NCBI GenBank assembly: GCA_947478785.1
Contig: CANJXI010000043.1
Span: 1 to 33,230, forward strand
From: Caulobacteraceae bacterium
GTDB taxonomy: Bacteria > Pseudomonadota > Alphaproteobacteria > Caulobacterales > Caulobacteraceae
Direction of reading: 5' to 3'
DNA length: 33,230 bases
Positions 15,088 through 26,954 of this stretch are shown here, in pieces. The notes under the pieces are model-generated. The model made no database searches, was not told the origin of the DNA, and saw only the letters and a program-made list of their open reading frames with translations. The stretch's first letter is position 1; each line of letters starts with the position of its first letter. Both the position numbers and the translations under genes were made by a program.

Positions 15088-16864
15088 GCTCTTCCCGATC
15101 GGCAACTGCGCGGCGAGCGCCCTGATCGACGAGGCTGGGCGCCACGTCTGGGCCTGTGCGCCCCGGGTGGACGGCGATCCGTTCTTCTCGGCCCTGCTGG
15201 GCGGGACCGAACCGGAGCACGGCTTCTGGTCGGTGGAAGCCGAGGGGCACACCCAGATCCGCCAGAGTTACGTCCGCAACACCCCGATCCTAAGGACCGA
15301 AATCACCGACGCCTCCGGGGCAAGCCTGGAGATCATCGATTTCTGCCCGCGCTACCGCCAGTTCGGCCGGACCTACCGGCCCATGGCGTTCGCACGCCTC
15401 ATCCGCCCGGTGGCCGGCGCCCCGCGCATCCGCATCCGGCTGCGGCCCACCGTCAACTACGGCGAGGCGCCGGCCGCCCGCACCATGGGCTCCAACCACA
15501 TCCGCTATGTGGGCGGCGAGATGACGCTCAGGCTCACCACCGACGCGCCGGTCAGCCACATCGCCGAGGAGCGGGTGTTCCGGCTGGAGGAGCCGATCGC
15601 CCTTTTCCTCGGCCCCGACGAGGGCTTCGACAGCGAAGTGGGCGGCCGCTGCCAGCAGATGCTGCGCGACACCTCCGACTACTGGCGCGGCTGGGTCAGG
15701 ACGCTGGCCGTGCCGCTGGAGTGGCAGCAGGCGGTCATCCGGGCGGCCATCACGCTCAAGCTCTGCGCCTACGAGGAGACCGGCGCCATCGTGGCCGCGC
15801 TCACCACCTCGATCCCCGAGCACGCCGACGACGACGGCAAGGCGCGCAACTGGGACTACCGCTACTGCTGGGTCCGCGACGCCTATTATGTGGTCCAGGC
15901 GCTGAACCGGCTGGGCGCGGCCGACATGCTGGAGAACTACCTGGCCTACCTGCGCAACCTGGTGGACGGCGCCAGGGGCGGCCATGTGCAGCCGGTCTAC
16001 GGCGTCGGGCTGGAGCCGGCGCTGACCGAATGGATCGCGCCCAACCTGCCGGGATACCGCGGCATGGGGCCGGTGCGGGTCGGCAACCAGGCGCACGAGC
16101 ACCTGCAGCACGACGTCTATGGCCAGATCATCCTGTCCACCGTCCAGGCCTTCTTCGACGAGCGCCTGTTTCGCCCCGCCAACGTCGATGACTTCCGGGC
16201 CCTGGAGCCGGTCGGCGACCGGGCCTTCGAACTGCACGACAAGCCGGACGCGGGCCTGTGGGAATTCCGCGGGCGCGAGGCCGTGCACACCTATTCCTCG
16301 GTGATGTGCTGGGCGGCCTGCGACCGGCTGGGCAACGCCGCCCAGCAGTTGGGCCTCCTGGAACGCGCGCGGCACTGGAACGACCGGGCCGCCAAGGTGC
16401 GCGCGACCATCGAGGCCAGGGCCTGGAACCCGGAACTGGGCCGTTACGCCTCGGCCTTCGGCGGGGACCAGCTCGACGCCAGCCTCCTGCAACTGGTGGA
16501 CCTGCGGTTCTGCCCGGCCGACCACCCACGCATGGCCGCCACCATGCAGGCGGTGGAGGCGGGCCTGCGGCGCGGGCCCTACATGCTGCGCTATGCGCTG
16601 CCCGACGACTTCGGCGAGCCCAAGACCGCCTTCAACTTCTGCACCTTCTGGCTGATCGAGGCCCTGCACCTGTCGGGGCGCACGGACGAGGCCCGCGCGC
16701 TGTTCGAGGAGATGCTGGAGCGCCGCACCAAGGCCGGCCTACTCTCGGAAGACATCGCCTTCGATGGCGCCGAGCTCTGGGGCAACTATCCCCAGACCTA
16801 TTCCCTGGTCGGCCTGATCAACTGCGCGGGCCTGCTGTCGCGGCCATGGACAAGCGTGCGGTAG
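15071..16864 (+). CDS. Glycoside hydrolase family 15 protein (glucoamylase- or trehalase-like)
   Basis: A 597-residue GH15 enzyme that should release glucose from an alpha-glucoside by inversion. Its N-terminal segment LFPIGNCAASALIDEAGRHV matches the IGdcrtaALV start of the family. The barrel shows ARNWDYRYCWVRDAYY, GPVRVGNQAHEHLQHDVYGQ and WEFRGREAVHTYSSVMCWAA, where Glu398 corresponds to the general acid. SEDIAFDGAELWGNYPQTYS carries Glu560, the likely base. Both catalytic positions are intact. GH15 proteins of this cytoplasmic type are often encoded with otsA/otsB, and some are trehalases; with otsBA 1.6 kb away, trehalose is a reasonable but unproven substrate. It ends 6 bases from convergent zwf. 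Confidence 0.92.
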   Translation: MTQNLELFPIGNCAASALIDEAGRHVWACAPRVDGDPFFSALLGGTEPEHGFWSVEAEGHTQIRQSYVRNTPILRTEITDASGASLEIIDFCPRYRQFGRTYRPMAFARLIRPVAGAPRIRIRLRPTVNYGEAPAARTMGSNHIRYVGGEMTLRLTTDAPVSHIAEERVFRLEEPIALFLGPDEGFDSEVGGRCQQMLRDTSDYWRGWVRTLAVPLEWQQAVIRAAITLKLCAYEETGAIVAALTTSIPEHADDDGKARNWDYRYCWVRDAYYVVQALNRLGAADMLENYLAYLRNLVDGARGGHVQPVYGVGLEPALTEWIAPNLPGYRGMGPVRVGNQAHEHLQHDVYGQIILSTVQAFFDERLFRPANVDDFRALEPVGDRAFELHDKPDAGLWEFRGREAVHTYSSVMCWAACDRLGNAAQQLGLLERARHWNDRAAKVRATIEARAWNPELGRYASAFGGDQLDASLLQLVDLRFCPADHPRMAATMQAVEAGLRRGPYMLRYALPDDFGEPKTAFNFCTFWLIEALHLSGRTDEARALFEEMLERRTKAGLLSEDIAFDGAELWGNYPQTYSLVGLINCAGLLSRPWTSVR

Positions 16865-16870
16865 GGAAAG

Positions 16871-18334
<1,464 letters not shown>

Positions 18335-18474
18335 GGGCGTCACCTTTTTTGAGCAGGAATCGGGCTGCATAGCGCGCAAAGCGGCAGACCGCGTCAAGGG
18401 TTCCGCCAGCCGGCCGGACCGGGATCGACCCGGCGCCTCGCGCGTTTGCTGTTCTCGAGGGGCGCGCCATCGGT

Positions 18475-19224
18475 ATGACGATCGAAGACACCATTGTCAG
18501 ACTGCCCAGACCCGAGCCGCTCCGGCTGGGGGAAACGGCGCTGTTCCTCGACCTCGACGGGACGCTGGCGCCGATCGCCGCCCGGCCGCAGGACGTGCTG
18601 TCCGATCCGCGCCGCACCAGCCTGCTGGAGCGGCTGACCGCTGGACTCGGTGGGCGCATGGCGGTGGTGAGCGGCCGCACCCTGGCCGATGTCGACCGCA
18701 TCCTGGAAGGCTGCGTCACCCCCGTGGCGTCCGTCCACGGACTGGCGCTCCGAGATTCTGACGGGCGCATGACGGCCCATCCGCCGCACCCCAGCCTGGC
18801 CGACGCCGCCGAGGCCTTCCGCCGGTTCGCCGCCCGCGACCCCGGCCTGATGGTCGAGGAGAAGGGGCTCTCCGTCGCCCTGCATTACCGCCAAGCGGCC
18901 GGCCAGGCCGAGGCCGCGCGCGCCTGCGCCCGCGCGCTGTCCGAGGAGACCGGGCTGCGCCTGCAGGAAGGCGACATGGTGGAGGAACTGCGCACGCCTG
19001 GCCCCGGCAAGGGCGACAGCGTGGCCGCCTTCATGGACCGCCCGCCCTTCTCCGGCGCGCGACCGGTGTTCGTGGGCGACGACGCCACCGACGAGGACGG
19101 TTTCGCCGCCGCCCAGGCGCTGGGCGGCCTCGGCGTGTCCGTGGGCGCGCCCCGCCGGACCCTGGCGCGGTTCGGCCTGGCCGATGTCGAAGCCACGCTC
19201 GCCTGGCTGGAGGCCGCCCGGTGA
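18475..19224 (+). CDS. otsB: Trehalose-6-phosphate phosphatase
   Basis: Dephosphorylates trehalose-6-phosphate to trehalose. It is a 249-residue HAD-superfamily enzyme: motif I is DLDGT at 26-30, followed by VVSGRTLADVD (motif II region), the Lys-containing PGPGKGDSV and motif IV GDDATDEDGF at 201-210. All catalytic residues are present. The ATG at 18475 has a distant GAGGGG upstream, about 13 bases, so initiation may be modest. It precedes otsA, whose GTG start overlaps its stop, so the two enzymes are made together. It is divergent from zwf, which competes for glucose-6-phosphate. Confidence 0.95.
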   Translation: MTIEDTIVRLPRPEPLRLGETALFLDLDGTLAPIAARPQDVLSDPRRTSLLERLTAGLGGRMAVVSGRTLADVDRILEGCVTPVASVHGLALRDSDGRMTAHPPHPSLADAAEAFRRFAARDPGLMVEEKGLSVALHYRQAAGQAEAARACARALSEETGLRLQEGDMVEELRTPGPGKGDSVAAFMDRPPFSGARPVFVGDDATDEDGFAAAQALGGLGVSVGAPRRTLARFGLADVEATLAWLEAAR

Positions 19225-20621
19225 GCCGCCTGATCGTCGTCTCAAACCGGGTGAACCCGCCTACCGGCGCGGGCGAGGAGAGCGTCGGCGGACTGGCCAT
19301 GGCGCTGGCGGCGGCGCTTCGGCAATACTCGGGGCTGTGGTTCGGGTGGAGCGGCAAGACGACGCCAAGCTTCACCGGCGTGCTCGACGTCCAGACCATC
19401 GACGGAGTGACCGCCGCGGTGATCGACCTCGAGGAGGCCGACGTCGAGGAATACTACAACGGCTACGCCAACAAGACGCTCTGGCCGCTGTTCCACTACC
19501 GCACCGACCTGACCGCCTACGACCGGGCCTATGGCGCGGGCTACCAGCGGGTCAACAAACGGTTCGCCGAGACCCTGGCGCCGCTGATCGAGCCCGACGA
19601 CCTGATCTGGGTGCACGACTACCACCTGATCCCTCTGGCCCGGGAACTGCGCGCGCTGGGGATCAAGAACCGGATCGGCTTCTTCCTGCACGTGCCCTGG
19701 CCGGCGCACCAGGTGTTCACCACCCTGCCCGGCCACAGCCGGCTGGCGGAGGCGATGTTCGACTACGACGTGGTGGGTTTCCAGACCGCCGAATACTGCC
19801 AGGCGTTCGAGGAATATGTCCTGTCGGAAGCTTCTGGCGAACAGCCAAGGCCCGGCCAACTCCAGGCGTTCGGCCGCACCCTTTCCGTCGGCGCCTATCC
19901 GATCGGCATCGACGCCCCGGACTTCGCCCGCATGGTGAAAAGCCCGCGGGCGCGGCGCATGCGCAATGTGATGGACGCCTGCACGGTGTTCCGCCACCTG
20001 ATCGTCGGCGTCGACCGCCTGGACTATTCCAAGGGCCTGGAGGAGCGGTTCGCGGGCTTCGAGCGCTACCTGGCCGACAATCCGGACATGCGCCGCGAGG
20101 TGCTGATGCTGCAGATCGCCCCGGTGAGCCGCGAGAGCGTCGAGGCCTACCAGGAAATACGCGGCCGGCTCGACGGGCTGTCGGGGCGGATCAACGGCGA
20201 GTTCGCCGACATCGACTGGGCGCCGTTCCGCTATGTGAACCGCAACTACCGGCGCGACGAACTGGCGGGCATCTATCGCGCCGCCCGGGTGGGCCTGGTG
20301 ACGCCCTTGCGAGACGGCATGAACCTGGTGGCCAAGGAGTATGTGGCCGCGCAGGACCCGGATGATCCCGGTGTCCTGATCCTGTCGAGATTCGCCGGCG
20401 CCGCGCGGCAGTTGGACGAAGCCCTGCTGGTCAATCCCAACAGCCCCGAGGAGATCGCCGATGCGCTGGGCCGAGCGCTGACCATGGGCAAGCCCGAGCG
20501 GATCCGCCGCTGGCGGGCGCTGTTCGACAATGTCGAGCGTGAGGACGTCACCGCGTGGCGCGACAGCTTCGTGGACGCCCTGGCCGGCGTCGGGACCCGG
20601 CGCGCGGCGCTGGCGGGCTGA
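19221..20621 (+). CDS. otsA: Trehalose-6-phosphate synthase (GT20)
   Basis: Joins UDP-glucose and glucose-6-phosphate to trehalose-6-phosphate. It is a 466-residue GT20 enzyme. ESVGGLAMAL near residues 20-29 is the glycine loop. HDYHLIPLARELR starts at residue 132, HVPWPAHQVFTTLPG follows, VDRLDYSKGL lies at about 264-273, and PLRDGMNLVAKEYVA is the donor-binding end. It starts with GTG 19221 overlapping the otsB stop (GTGA), and no ATG fits better. It ends three bases from the convergent carboxylesterase gene. Together with otsB it forms the standard osmoprotectant and stress trehalose pathway in the cytoplasm. Confidence 0.96.
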   Translation: MSRLIVVSNRVNPPTGAGEESVGGLAMALAAALRQYSGLWFGWSGKTTPSFTGVLDVQTIDGVTAAVIDLEEADVEEYYNGYANKTLWPLFHYRTDLTAYDRAYGAGYQRVNKRFAETLAPLIEPDDLIWVHDYHLIPLARELRALGIKNRIGFFLHVPWPAHQVFTTLPGHSRLAEAMFDYDVVGFQTAEYCQAFEEYVLSEASGEQPRPGQLQAFGRTLSVGAYPIGIDAPDFARMVKSPRARRMRNVMDACTVFRHLIVGVDRLDYSKGLEERFAGFERYLADNPDMRREVLMLQIAPVSRESVEAYQEIRGRLDGLSGRINGEFADIDWAPFRYVNRNYRRDELAGIYRAARVGLVTPLRDGMNLVAKEYVAAQDPDDPGVLILSRFAGAARQLDEALLVNPNSPEEIADALGRALTMGKPERIRRWRALFDNVEREDVTAWRDSFVDALAGVGTRRAALAG

Positions 20622-20624
20622 GCC

Positions 20625-22139
20625 TCACTTCCCCAGGGCGAGCGTTGGCAGGACGGCCGCTTGCTGGAAGTCCAGCTGGGCCTTGCGGAAGTTGGCGCGG
20701 ACGCCAGGGTCGGACCCGAACTCCATGAGCTGGCCGCTGGCCGGCGCGTAGGCGGGCCAGCCTCCGCGCCCACAAGAGGGCGCGCCGGTTTTGGCGAAGC
20801 TGACCCAGCAGGCGTGCATCAGGCTCGCCATGGCCCGGTCCTCGTCGGAGACCAGGCTCATCGGCGTGCGCCGGCCCCAGTATTCGAAGACGTACTGGAT
20901 CTCCGCGGCGTGGGCCGCCCGGGTCATCGCCGGCCGGAAGCGCGAGCCCACGTAGGAGAAATAATAGAGCCAGGCCGGCTTGCCGCCCGACGCCTCGGCC
21001 GCCACCCAGCGGGCCGGGGCGCCCATCAGCCGGTCGGTGACGAAGGCGCGGGCCACGAACTGGGCGTCACCCCGGGCGGCGTCATCCTTGTAGGGCCCGG
21101 CCGAGAGCGCCCCCACGGCCGTCAGATAGGGCTCGCCGACCAAACGGGCGCCCATCAGCGAATCCTCTCCCGAGTTGGAGCCGATGATCAGCGGCACATC
21201 GGCGAAATGGCCGCGCGCCAGCGCCTGGGCCGCCGTCTCGGTCATCAGCCGCCCGTCGGTGAAGGGCTGGTACTCCGCCTCGATCGCGACCAGGGTCTCC
21301 ACCGGCAGGGCGCGCAGGTCAGCGGCCGTGGCGACGGCGGGAACACCAGCCTTGGCGAGCGCGGCCGCCCCTTGCGCTTCCTTGGCCGCCAGGGTCTCGG
21401 GGCGGGCCCAGCCCAGGCCGCTCTCGACGATCGCCTTCTGATAGAGCCCCCTCGCGGCTGGCGTGGCGAGCAGCGCCAGGGTGCTCATGCCGCCGGCCGA
21501 CTCGCCGAAGACAGTGACGTTCCTGGGATCGCCGCCGAAGGCCGCGATATTCCGCCGCACCCACTTCAGCGCCGCGATCTGGTCCATCAGGCCGTAGTTG
21601 CCCAGCGGCTCGCCAGGCCTGGCGGCCCTGGTGAGCGCCGGGTGTGCGAAATAGCCCAGCGCGCCCAGCCGGTAGTTGATGGTCACCACCACGACCCCAT
21701 CGCGGGCGAAGTTGCGCCCGTCATAGATCCAGCCGGCGCCGGTGCGGTGGCCTCCGCCGTGGATCCAGACCATCACCGGGGCCGCCTTGGCGGCGTTTGG
21801 GGCAAAGACGTTGAGCTGCAGGCAGTCCTCCGACGTGGGCCCGTTGGCGGCGCCGAGGTTGGGGCTGCCGTCGGCGTTCATCGGCTGCGGACACGAGGGG
21901 CCCGGCAGGACCGCCATGCGCTCGCCCGGCCAGGCCTTGGCGGCCTGGGGCGGGGCCCAGCGCAGGGCCCCGACCGGCGGGGCCGCGAAGGGGATGTTCC
22001 GGAAGATGTTGGCCTTCTCATCGGCGATGCCGACCAGTACGCCGCCCTCGATCTTCACGCGCGCCGCCGGCTGGGCCTGGGCCGCGCCCGCGATCAGCAG
22101 GAGGGCCGCGGCCGTCAGGGCTTTGGTCAGGCGGATCAT
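20625..22139 (-). CDS. Exported type-B carboxylesterase
   Basis: A 504-residue alpha/beta-hydrolase of the carboxylesterase/para-nitrobenzyl esterase family. The signal peptide (positively charged start, hydrophobic core TAAALLLIAGA) is likely cleaved after AQA at about residue 22, so the enzyme is probably periplasmic or outer-membrane-associated. Visible elements are the oxyanion loop WIHGGGHRTGAG, nucleophile elbow FGESAGGMS, acid loop GSNSGEDS and His in HAAEIQYVFEYWG, which complete the triad. ATG 22139 is preceded by GGGGAG 7 bases upstream. It lies 64 bases after dnaE2 on the same strand and may receive read-through from the SOS cassette. The natural ester is unknown. Confidence 0.92.
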   Translation of the reverse strand: MIRLTKALTAAALLLIAGAAQAQPAARVKIEGGVLVGIADEKANIFRNIPFAAPPVGALRWAPPQAAKAWPGERMAVLPGPSCPQPMNADGSPNLGAANGPTSEDCLQLNVFAPNAAKAAPVMVWIHGGGHRTGAGWIYDGRNFARDGVVVVTINYRLGALGYFAHPALTRAARPGEPLGNYGLMDQIAALKWVRRNIAAFGGDPRNVTVFGESAGGMSTLALLATPAARGLYQKAIVESGLGWARPETLAAKEAQGAAALAKAGVPAVATAADLRALPVETLVAIEAEYQPFTDGRLMTETAAQALARGHFADVPLIIGSNSGEDSLMGARLVGEPYLTAVGALSAGPYKDDAARGDAQFVARAFVTDRLMGAPARWVAAEASGGKPAWLYYFSYVGSRFRPAMTRAAHAAEIQYVFEYWGRRTPMSLVSDEDRAMASLMHACWVSFAKTGAPSCGRGGWPAYAPASGQLMEFGSDPGVRANFRKAQLDFQQAAVLPTLALGK

Positions 22140-22203
22140 GGTGTCGCTCCCCACGCGGCGTCGCTTGGTCATGCCGGCAGGATTGGACGGCGGCCAGGCC
22201 TGG

Positions 22204-25200
22204 TCAATGGAAGTCCCGGCTGCGGATCAGCCGGCCGGTGACGCGGCTGCGCACCTGCGGCGCCGGCTCATCGGTGAAACCCGCCTCATCGCGCATCCGG
22301 CCCAGCTTCGCGGAGAGGTCGGTGAAGCGCTCGGCCACCACATGGATCACGCCCTCGGCGGCCTGCACCTGGCCATGCACGACCAGGAAGGAAGCGCTCA
22401 TCACCAGCCGGCGGTTGGCCTCGAAGGCGTCCTTCCAGCAGACGATGTTGGCGATGCCGCTCTCGTCCTCCAGCGTCAGGAACACCACCCCCTTGGCCGT
22501 ACCGGGCCGCTGGCGCACGAGCACCAGTCCGCCCACCGAGACGCGGCGGCCGTTGCGCAACATCTTCAGCGCCGAGGACGGGACCACGCCCATCCGCGCC
22601 AGGTCCTCGCGGAAGAACACCACGGGGTGCTTCTTCAGCGAGAGGCTGGTGGTCCGGTAATCCTCCGCCACCTCCTTGGGCAGGGTCATGAACGGCAGCA
22701 GGACCTGGGCCTCCGTGACGGTCTGGCGGGTCAGCAGGGGGGCGGTCTTCTCGGCGTTGATCTCGCCGGCCATGCCTTTCACGGCCCAAAGGGCGTCGCG
22801 CCGGTTCAGGCCCAACGACCGGAAGGCGTCGGCCTCGGCCAGCAGCTCCAGCGCGTGGCGGGAGAGGCCCGAGCGCAGGACGAAATCCTCGATGGTCCGG
22901 GCGCCCGCCGCGCGGGCCGCGACCAGCCGGTCGGCGTCGGCCTGTTTGAAGCCCTTGACCTGACGCAGCCCTAGACGAAGCGCCGCGTGCGGAGCGCTCC
23001 GGTCCGAGGGCGCTTCGAGGGTGCAATCCCACTCGCAGAAGAGGACGTCCGCCGGCCGCACTTCGACGCCATGTTCCCGGGCGTCGCGGACGAGCTGGGC
23101 AGGCTGGTAGAAGCCCATCGGCTGGCTGTTCAGCAGACTGGCGCAGAAGACCTCCGGGTGATGGCATTTCATCCAGGCCGAGACATAGACCAGGATCGCG
23201 AAGCTGATCGCGTGGCTTTCCGGGAAGCCATAGGCGCCGAAGCCCTCGATCTGCTTGAAGCAGCGCTCCGCGAACGCCGGGTCATAGCCGCGCCGGCTCA
23301 TCCCCTCGATGAACATCGCCTTGTAGGTCCACAGGCGTCCGTCGGCCCGGAAGGTGGCCATGGAGCGGCGCAGGCCGTCGGCGTCGTTGTCGGAGAACTT
23401 GGCCGCCTCGATGGCCAGCCGCATCGCCTGTTCCTGGAACAGCGGCACGCCATAGGTCTTGCCGAGAACATGCTTGAGTTCGTCCGCGGGACCGTGCGCC
23501 GGCGATGGGGCGGGATACTCCGGGTCTTCCTTGCCCGCGCGCCTGCGCAGGTAGGGATGGACCATGTCGCCCTGGATCGGACCTGGCCGCACGATCGCCA
23601 CCTCGATGACCAGGTCGTAGAAGGTGCGGGGCTTCAGCCGGGGCAGCATCGACATCTGCGCGCGGCTTTCCACCTGGAAGACGCCAACCGAGTCCGCCTT
23701 GCAGAGCATGTCGTAGACGGCGGAGTCTTCCTGCGGGACCTGGGTGATGTCCGTTATGCCCAGGATGTCGAAGCTCTTCTTCAGGGCCGTCAGCATGCCC
23801 AGCGCCAGGACGTCGACCTTCATCAGCTTCAGGGCGTCGATGTCGTCCTTGTCCCATTCGATGAAGGTGCGGTCGGCCATGGCCGCGTTGCCGATCGGGA
23901 CGATCTCGTCGAGCCGGCGCTGGCTCAAGACATAGCCGCCGACGTGCTGCGACAGGTGGCGCGGAAAAGACAGCAGCTGCTGGGCCAGCACAGTGGCCCG
24001 CCGGATTTCCGGGGCGTCCGGATCGATCCCGGTCTGACGGATATGCGCGTCAGGGACCTCGGCCCCGTAACTGCCCCAGACGGTATTGGCCAAGGTGGCG
24101 GTGACATCCTCGGTCAGGCCCAGCGCCTTGCCGACCTGGCGGATCGCCATGCGTGGACGATAGTGGATGACCGTGGCCACGATCCCCGCCCGCTCACGGC
24201 CGTAGCGGCCGTAGATGTATTGCATCACCTCTTCACGGCGGGCGTGCTCGAAGTCGACGTCGATGTCCGGAGGCTCGTTCCGGTTCTCCGAGAGGAAGCG
24301 GGAGAACAGCAGGTCCTGATCCTTCTTGGTGGGATCGACCGCCGTGATCTCAAGACAATAGCAGACGCAGGAATTGGCCGCCGACCCGCGCCCCTGGCAC
24401 AGAATGTCCTGTTCACGCGCCCAGCGGACGATGTCGTGAACGGTCAGGAAGTAGTGAGGAACATCGAGCTTCTCGATCAGATCGAGCTCGCGCTTGATGG
24501 TCCGCCGTTCCTTCTGGCGCATCCCGCCCGCGAACCGCCACTGGGCGCCGCGCCAGGCCAGCCGCCGCAGGTGATGGATCGCCGTGTCGCCCGGCGGCAC
24601 CGGCTCGTCGGGGTATTGGTAGGAGAGATCGGAAAGGTCGAAGCTGATCCGATCGGCGATCTCGGCGCTGTGCTCCACCGCGCCTGGGAACTTCGTGAAC
24701 AGCCTGGCCATTTCGGCCGGCGACTTCAGGTGACGCTCGGCGTTGGCCTGAAGCCTGAGGCCCGCCTCCTGGATCGTGCAGGTCTCGCGGATGCAGGTGA
24801 TGACGTCCTGCAAAGGGCGGCGTTCAGGGGCGTGATAGAGGACGTCGTTGGTCGCGACCATCGGCGCGCCGGAGGCCTGGGCCAGCGCCGAAAGCCGGGA
24901 AAGGCGCTTCAGGTCGCGCGGACCATAGCGCCGCGCCGCCGCCAGCCAGACATCCCCCCGCAATTCGCCGGCGATGCGTTTCAGGTCACGTTCGAAAGCC
25001 TCGTCCAGACGCTCGGGCGGGACCACCAAGGTCAGCTGCCCTTCGGCATGGTCGAGGAAGTCGGCCCAGCGCAGCTCGCAGTCCGCCTTCTTCGCGCGCC
25101 GCTGGCCGAGCGTCAGGAGCCGGGTCAATCGGCCGTAGGCTTCCCGGTCCGAGGGATAGACCAGGAGGCTGGGCGTCCGGTCGACGAAGTCCAGCCGGCA

Positions 25201-25410
25201 GCCAGTGAGGTCACGGATCCTTGAACCGGCCTCCACGAGATCCTTCTTCGCGCGCCAGGCGCGCACGACGCCGGCCAGGGTGTTGCGGTCGCAGAGGCCG
25301 ATGGCTTCCATCCCGAGCGCGGCCGCGCCGATCAGCAATTCATGCGGATGCGAGGCGCCGCGCAGGAACGAGAAGTTGGTGGTCGCCTGGAGCTCGACGT
25401 AGCGGGTCAC
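22204..25410 (-). CDS. dnaE2: Error-prone DNA polymerase DnaE2 (ImuC)
   Basis: The C-family polymerase of the damage-inducible mutagenesis complex, which copies past lesions with ImuA and ImuB. It is 1068 residues. The N-terminal PHP domain begins [21 protein letters not shown], catalytic acids occur in PDIDVDFEH (residues 381-389) and the fingers region includes [19 protein letters not shown]-terminal OB-fold is seen around [21 protein letters not shown] chose GTG 25410 ([10 protein letters not shown]), which overlaps the imuB stop as GTGA and gives the family N-terminus; the GTG at 25434 adds eight residues. Regulation should be through LexA at the imuA promoter. Confidence 0.95.
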   Translation of the reverse strand: MTRYVELQATTNFSFLRGASHPHELLIGAAALGMEAIGLCDRNTLAGVVRAWRAKKDLVEAGSRIRDLTGCRLDFVDRTPSLLVYPSDREAYGRLTRLLTLGQRRAKKADCELRWADFLDHAEGQLTLVVPPERLDEAFERDLKRIAGELRGDVWLAAARRYGPRDLKRLSRLSALAQASGAPMVATNDVLYHAPERRPLQDVITCIRETCTIQEAGLRLQANAERHLKSPAEMARLFTKFPGAVEHSAEIADRISFDLSDLSYQYPDEPVPPGDTAIHHLRRLAWRGAQWRFAGGMRQKERRTIKRELDLIEKLDVPHYFLTVHDIVRWAREQDILCQGRGSAANSCVCYCLEITAVDPTKKDQDLLFSRFLSENRNEPPDIDVDFEHARREEVMQYIYGRYGRERAGIVATVIHYRPRMAIRQVGKALGLTEDVTATLANTVWGSYGAEVPDAHIRQTGIDPDAPEIRRATVLAQQLLSFPRHLSQHVGGYVLSQRRLDEIVPIGNAAMADRTFIEWDKDDIDALKLMKVDVLALGMLTALKKSFDILGITDITQVPQEDSAVYDMLCKADSVGVFQVESRAQMSMLPRLKPRTFYDLVIEVAIVRPGPIQGDMVHPYLRRRAGKEDPEYPAPSPAHGPADELKHVLGKTYGVPLFQEQAMRLAIEAAKFSDNDADGLRRSMATFRADGRLWTYKAMFIEGMSRRGYDPAFAERCFKQIEGFGAYGFPESHAISFAILVYVSAWMKCHHPEVFCASLLNSQPMGFYQPAQLVRDAREHGVEVRPADVLFCEWDCTLEAPSDRSAPHAALRLGLRQVKGFKQADADRLVAARAAGARTIEDFVLRSGLSRHALELLAEADAFRSLGLNRRDALWAVKGMAGEINAEKTAPLLTRQTVTEAQVLLPFMTLPKEVAEDYRTTSLSLKKHPVVFFREDLARMGVVPSSALKMLRNGRRVSVGGLVLVRQRPGTAKGVVFLTLEDESGIANIVCWKDAFEANRRLVMSASFLVVHGQVQAAEGVIHVVAERFTDLSAKLGRMRDEAGFTDEPAPQVRSRVTGRLIRSRDFH

Positions 25411-26954
25411 CCGAAGAGCCCGTGCATCCACCACTTGGGCGGGGCGTCAGGGTCGCCGTAGAGGCCGGCGCGATAGAGCCAGAAGCGGCCGCCCTCGGCG
25501 TCCTCCACCCGGTAGTAGTCACGCAGGTGGTCTGTGCGCACCGCCTCGATCGGGCCCTTCCACCATTCCTCGCCGATCCGCTCCGGCCCCTCGGCGCGGC
25601 GGACTCGGTGGAGCTGGCCGCGCCAGCGGAACTGAGTGGGCGGATCGTCGGGGGTCAGCGCCATGACGTCCTCCACCGGCTCCGGGCGACGGAAGAGGCG
25701 GGTGGGACGCGGGATCTCCGGGTTCCAGGGCCGGGCCTCGCCGGCGGGCGCGAAGGGCCGGACGCGCCCCCCGGCCCGTTCGGGCACATGGCTCTCCACC
25801 GGCGCGGCCCGCCAGACCCGCTCCGGCCCCAGCCGGTTGGTCAGCCGGTCCACCAGGGGCGCCAGGCCCTCTTCGAGGGTGGGGTTACGGCCGGAGTCGA
25901 GCCTGGCCTGACGCCCCGAGGTCGCCTCCACCGCATGCGCCGCCAGGGTCACCACCTCGACCCCGAAACCCGGGTCGATGGTCTCCAGCCTGGGGGCGAA
26001 CAGCCTGGCGATCCGGACGGGGTCGCGCCCCGGCAGCGACAGGCCGATGCTGAGCGGCATGGCCTTTCCGTCCAGACGGTGGAAGCAGAGTTCGAACCGC
26101 CGCGCCCCGTGGCTTTCGGCGTCCAGCCGGGCGCAGAGCCTGGCGGCCACGTCGGCGGTCACCCGGGCCATGTCCTCCGGCGCGCTGATCGGCTCGGCGA
26201 AGGCCAGGCGGGCGAACCAGGGGGTCGGCGGGCGGCGAAAGACCAGCGCCTCGCGCTCGCGGCCCAGCGCCTGGTCGAGCCGGGCCAGGGCCGCCTGGCC
26301 GAACCGGCGGCCGAACGGGGCGCGGGGAATGTCGATGATCTGTCCCAGCCGGCGCAGGCCCAGCCGCTCGATCTGCGCGGCTGTCTCCGCGGGCAGGCGA
26401 AGCGCCGCCGGAGGCAGGACGGCCAGCAACGGACCCTGACCGCCTGGCGAGGCAATAATTCGGTCACTGCCGAAATGTACAAGCGCCCAGGCGGCGCCTG
26501 GCGTGTCGGCGATGGCGCAGCGGAAGGGCAGCCCGTTGGCGGCGAGCCGGCCCTGGAGATCCGCCAGCATGGCGGCCTCTCCGCCCCACAGGTGATCGAC
26601 CCCGGTGATGTCAAGGAACAGGCCATCCGGCGGGTCGGGCGCTACCGCCGGCGAGAACCGCACGCACCAGTCCACGAGCGCGCTCAGCGCGGCGGCGTCC
26701 GCCTCCGGCTCGGCCTCCGCCGTCGCCAGTTCCGGGACGAGGGCCAGCGCATCGGTGGCCTTCTGGCCGACACTGAGGCCAAGCTCGGCCGCTTCCAGAC
26801 TCACCGCCGAGAGCCGCCGCACCGCCCGGACGGTCTCCAGCAGGGCGAAGGGCGCGCCGCCCCGTTCGTCAGGCCGCGTTGGCGTGCAGGGGTAGCGCCG
26901 GCGCCAGTTGGCGATCGCCCAACTCGGCGACCAGGCGCAGAGGATGCGTCCCAT
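25407..26954 (-). CDS. imuB: ImuB, Y-family-like mutagenesis protein lacking polymerase activity
   Basis: A 515-residue Y-family-related protein that, in the studied systems, links DnaE2 to the sliding clamp. The N-terminus [19 protein letters not shown] has Trp where active Y-family polymerases keep the first metal-binding Asp. The SIDE motif equivalent reads PDG just before LFLDITG (about residues 109-118). These losses are normal for ImuB and mean it is not expected to polymerise. LWGGEAAML and the helix-hairpin-helix region [22 protein letters not shown] follow. The ATG at 26954 lies 86 bases inside imuA, a long overlap, and its stop overlaps the dnaE2 GTG. No obvious canonical clamp-binding motif was identified by eye. 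Confidence 0.92.
   Translation of the reverse strand: MGRILCAWSPSWAIANWRRRYPCTPTRPDERGGAPFALLETVRAVRRLSAVSLEAAELGLSVGQKATDALALVPELATAEAEPEADAAALSALVDWCVRFSPAVAPDPPDGLFLDITGVDHLWGGEAAMLADLQGRLAANGLPFRCAIADTPGAAWALVHFGSDRIIASPGGQGPLLAVLPPAALRLPAETAAQIERLGLRRLGQIIDIPRAPFGRRFGQAALARLDQALGREREALVFRRPPTPWFARLAFAEPISAPEDMARVTADVAARLCARLDAESHGARRFELCFHRLDGKAMPLSIGLSLPGRDPVRIARLFAPRLETIDPGFGVEVVTLAAHAVEATSGRQARLDSGRNPTLEEGLAPLVDRLTNRLGPERVWRAAPVESHVPERAGGRVRPFAPAGEARPWNPEIPRPTRLFRRPEPVEDVMALTPDDPPTQFRWRGQLHRVRRAEGPERIGEEWWKGPIEAVRTDHLRDYYRVEDAEGGRFWLYRAGLYGDPDAPPKWWMHGLFG

Noticed and set aside
12856-15252. 798-residue minus-strand open frame opposite the debranching-type gene
   Set aside because: No domain is recognisable, and the sense strand carries conserved glucosidase motifs.
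18365-18397. Possible zwf promoter, TTGACGC and GCTATG on the minus strand
   Set aside because: The individual elements resemble housekeeping promoter halves, but the distance between TTGACG and TATGCA is 20 bases, outside the usual range, so it is not listed as a feature.
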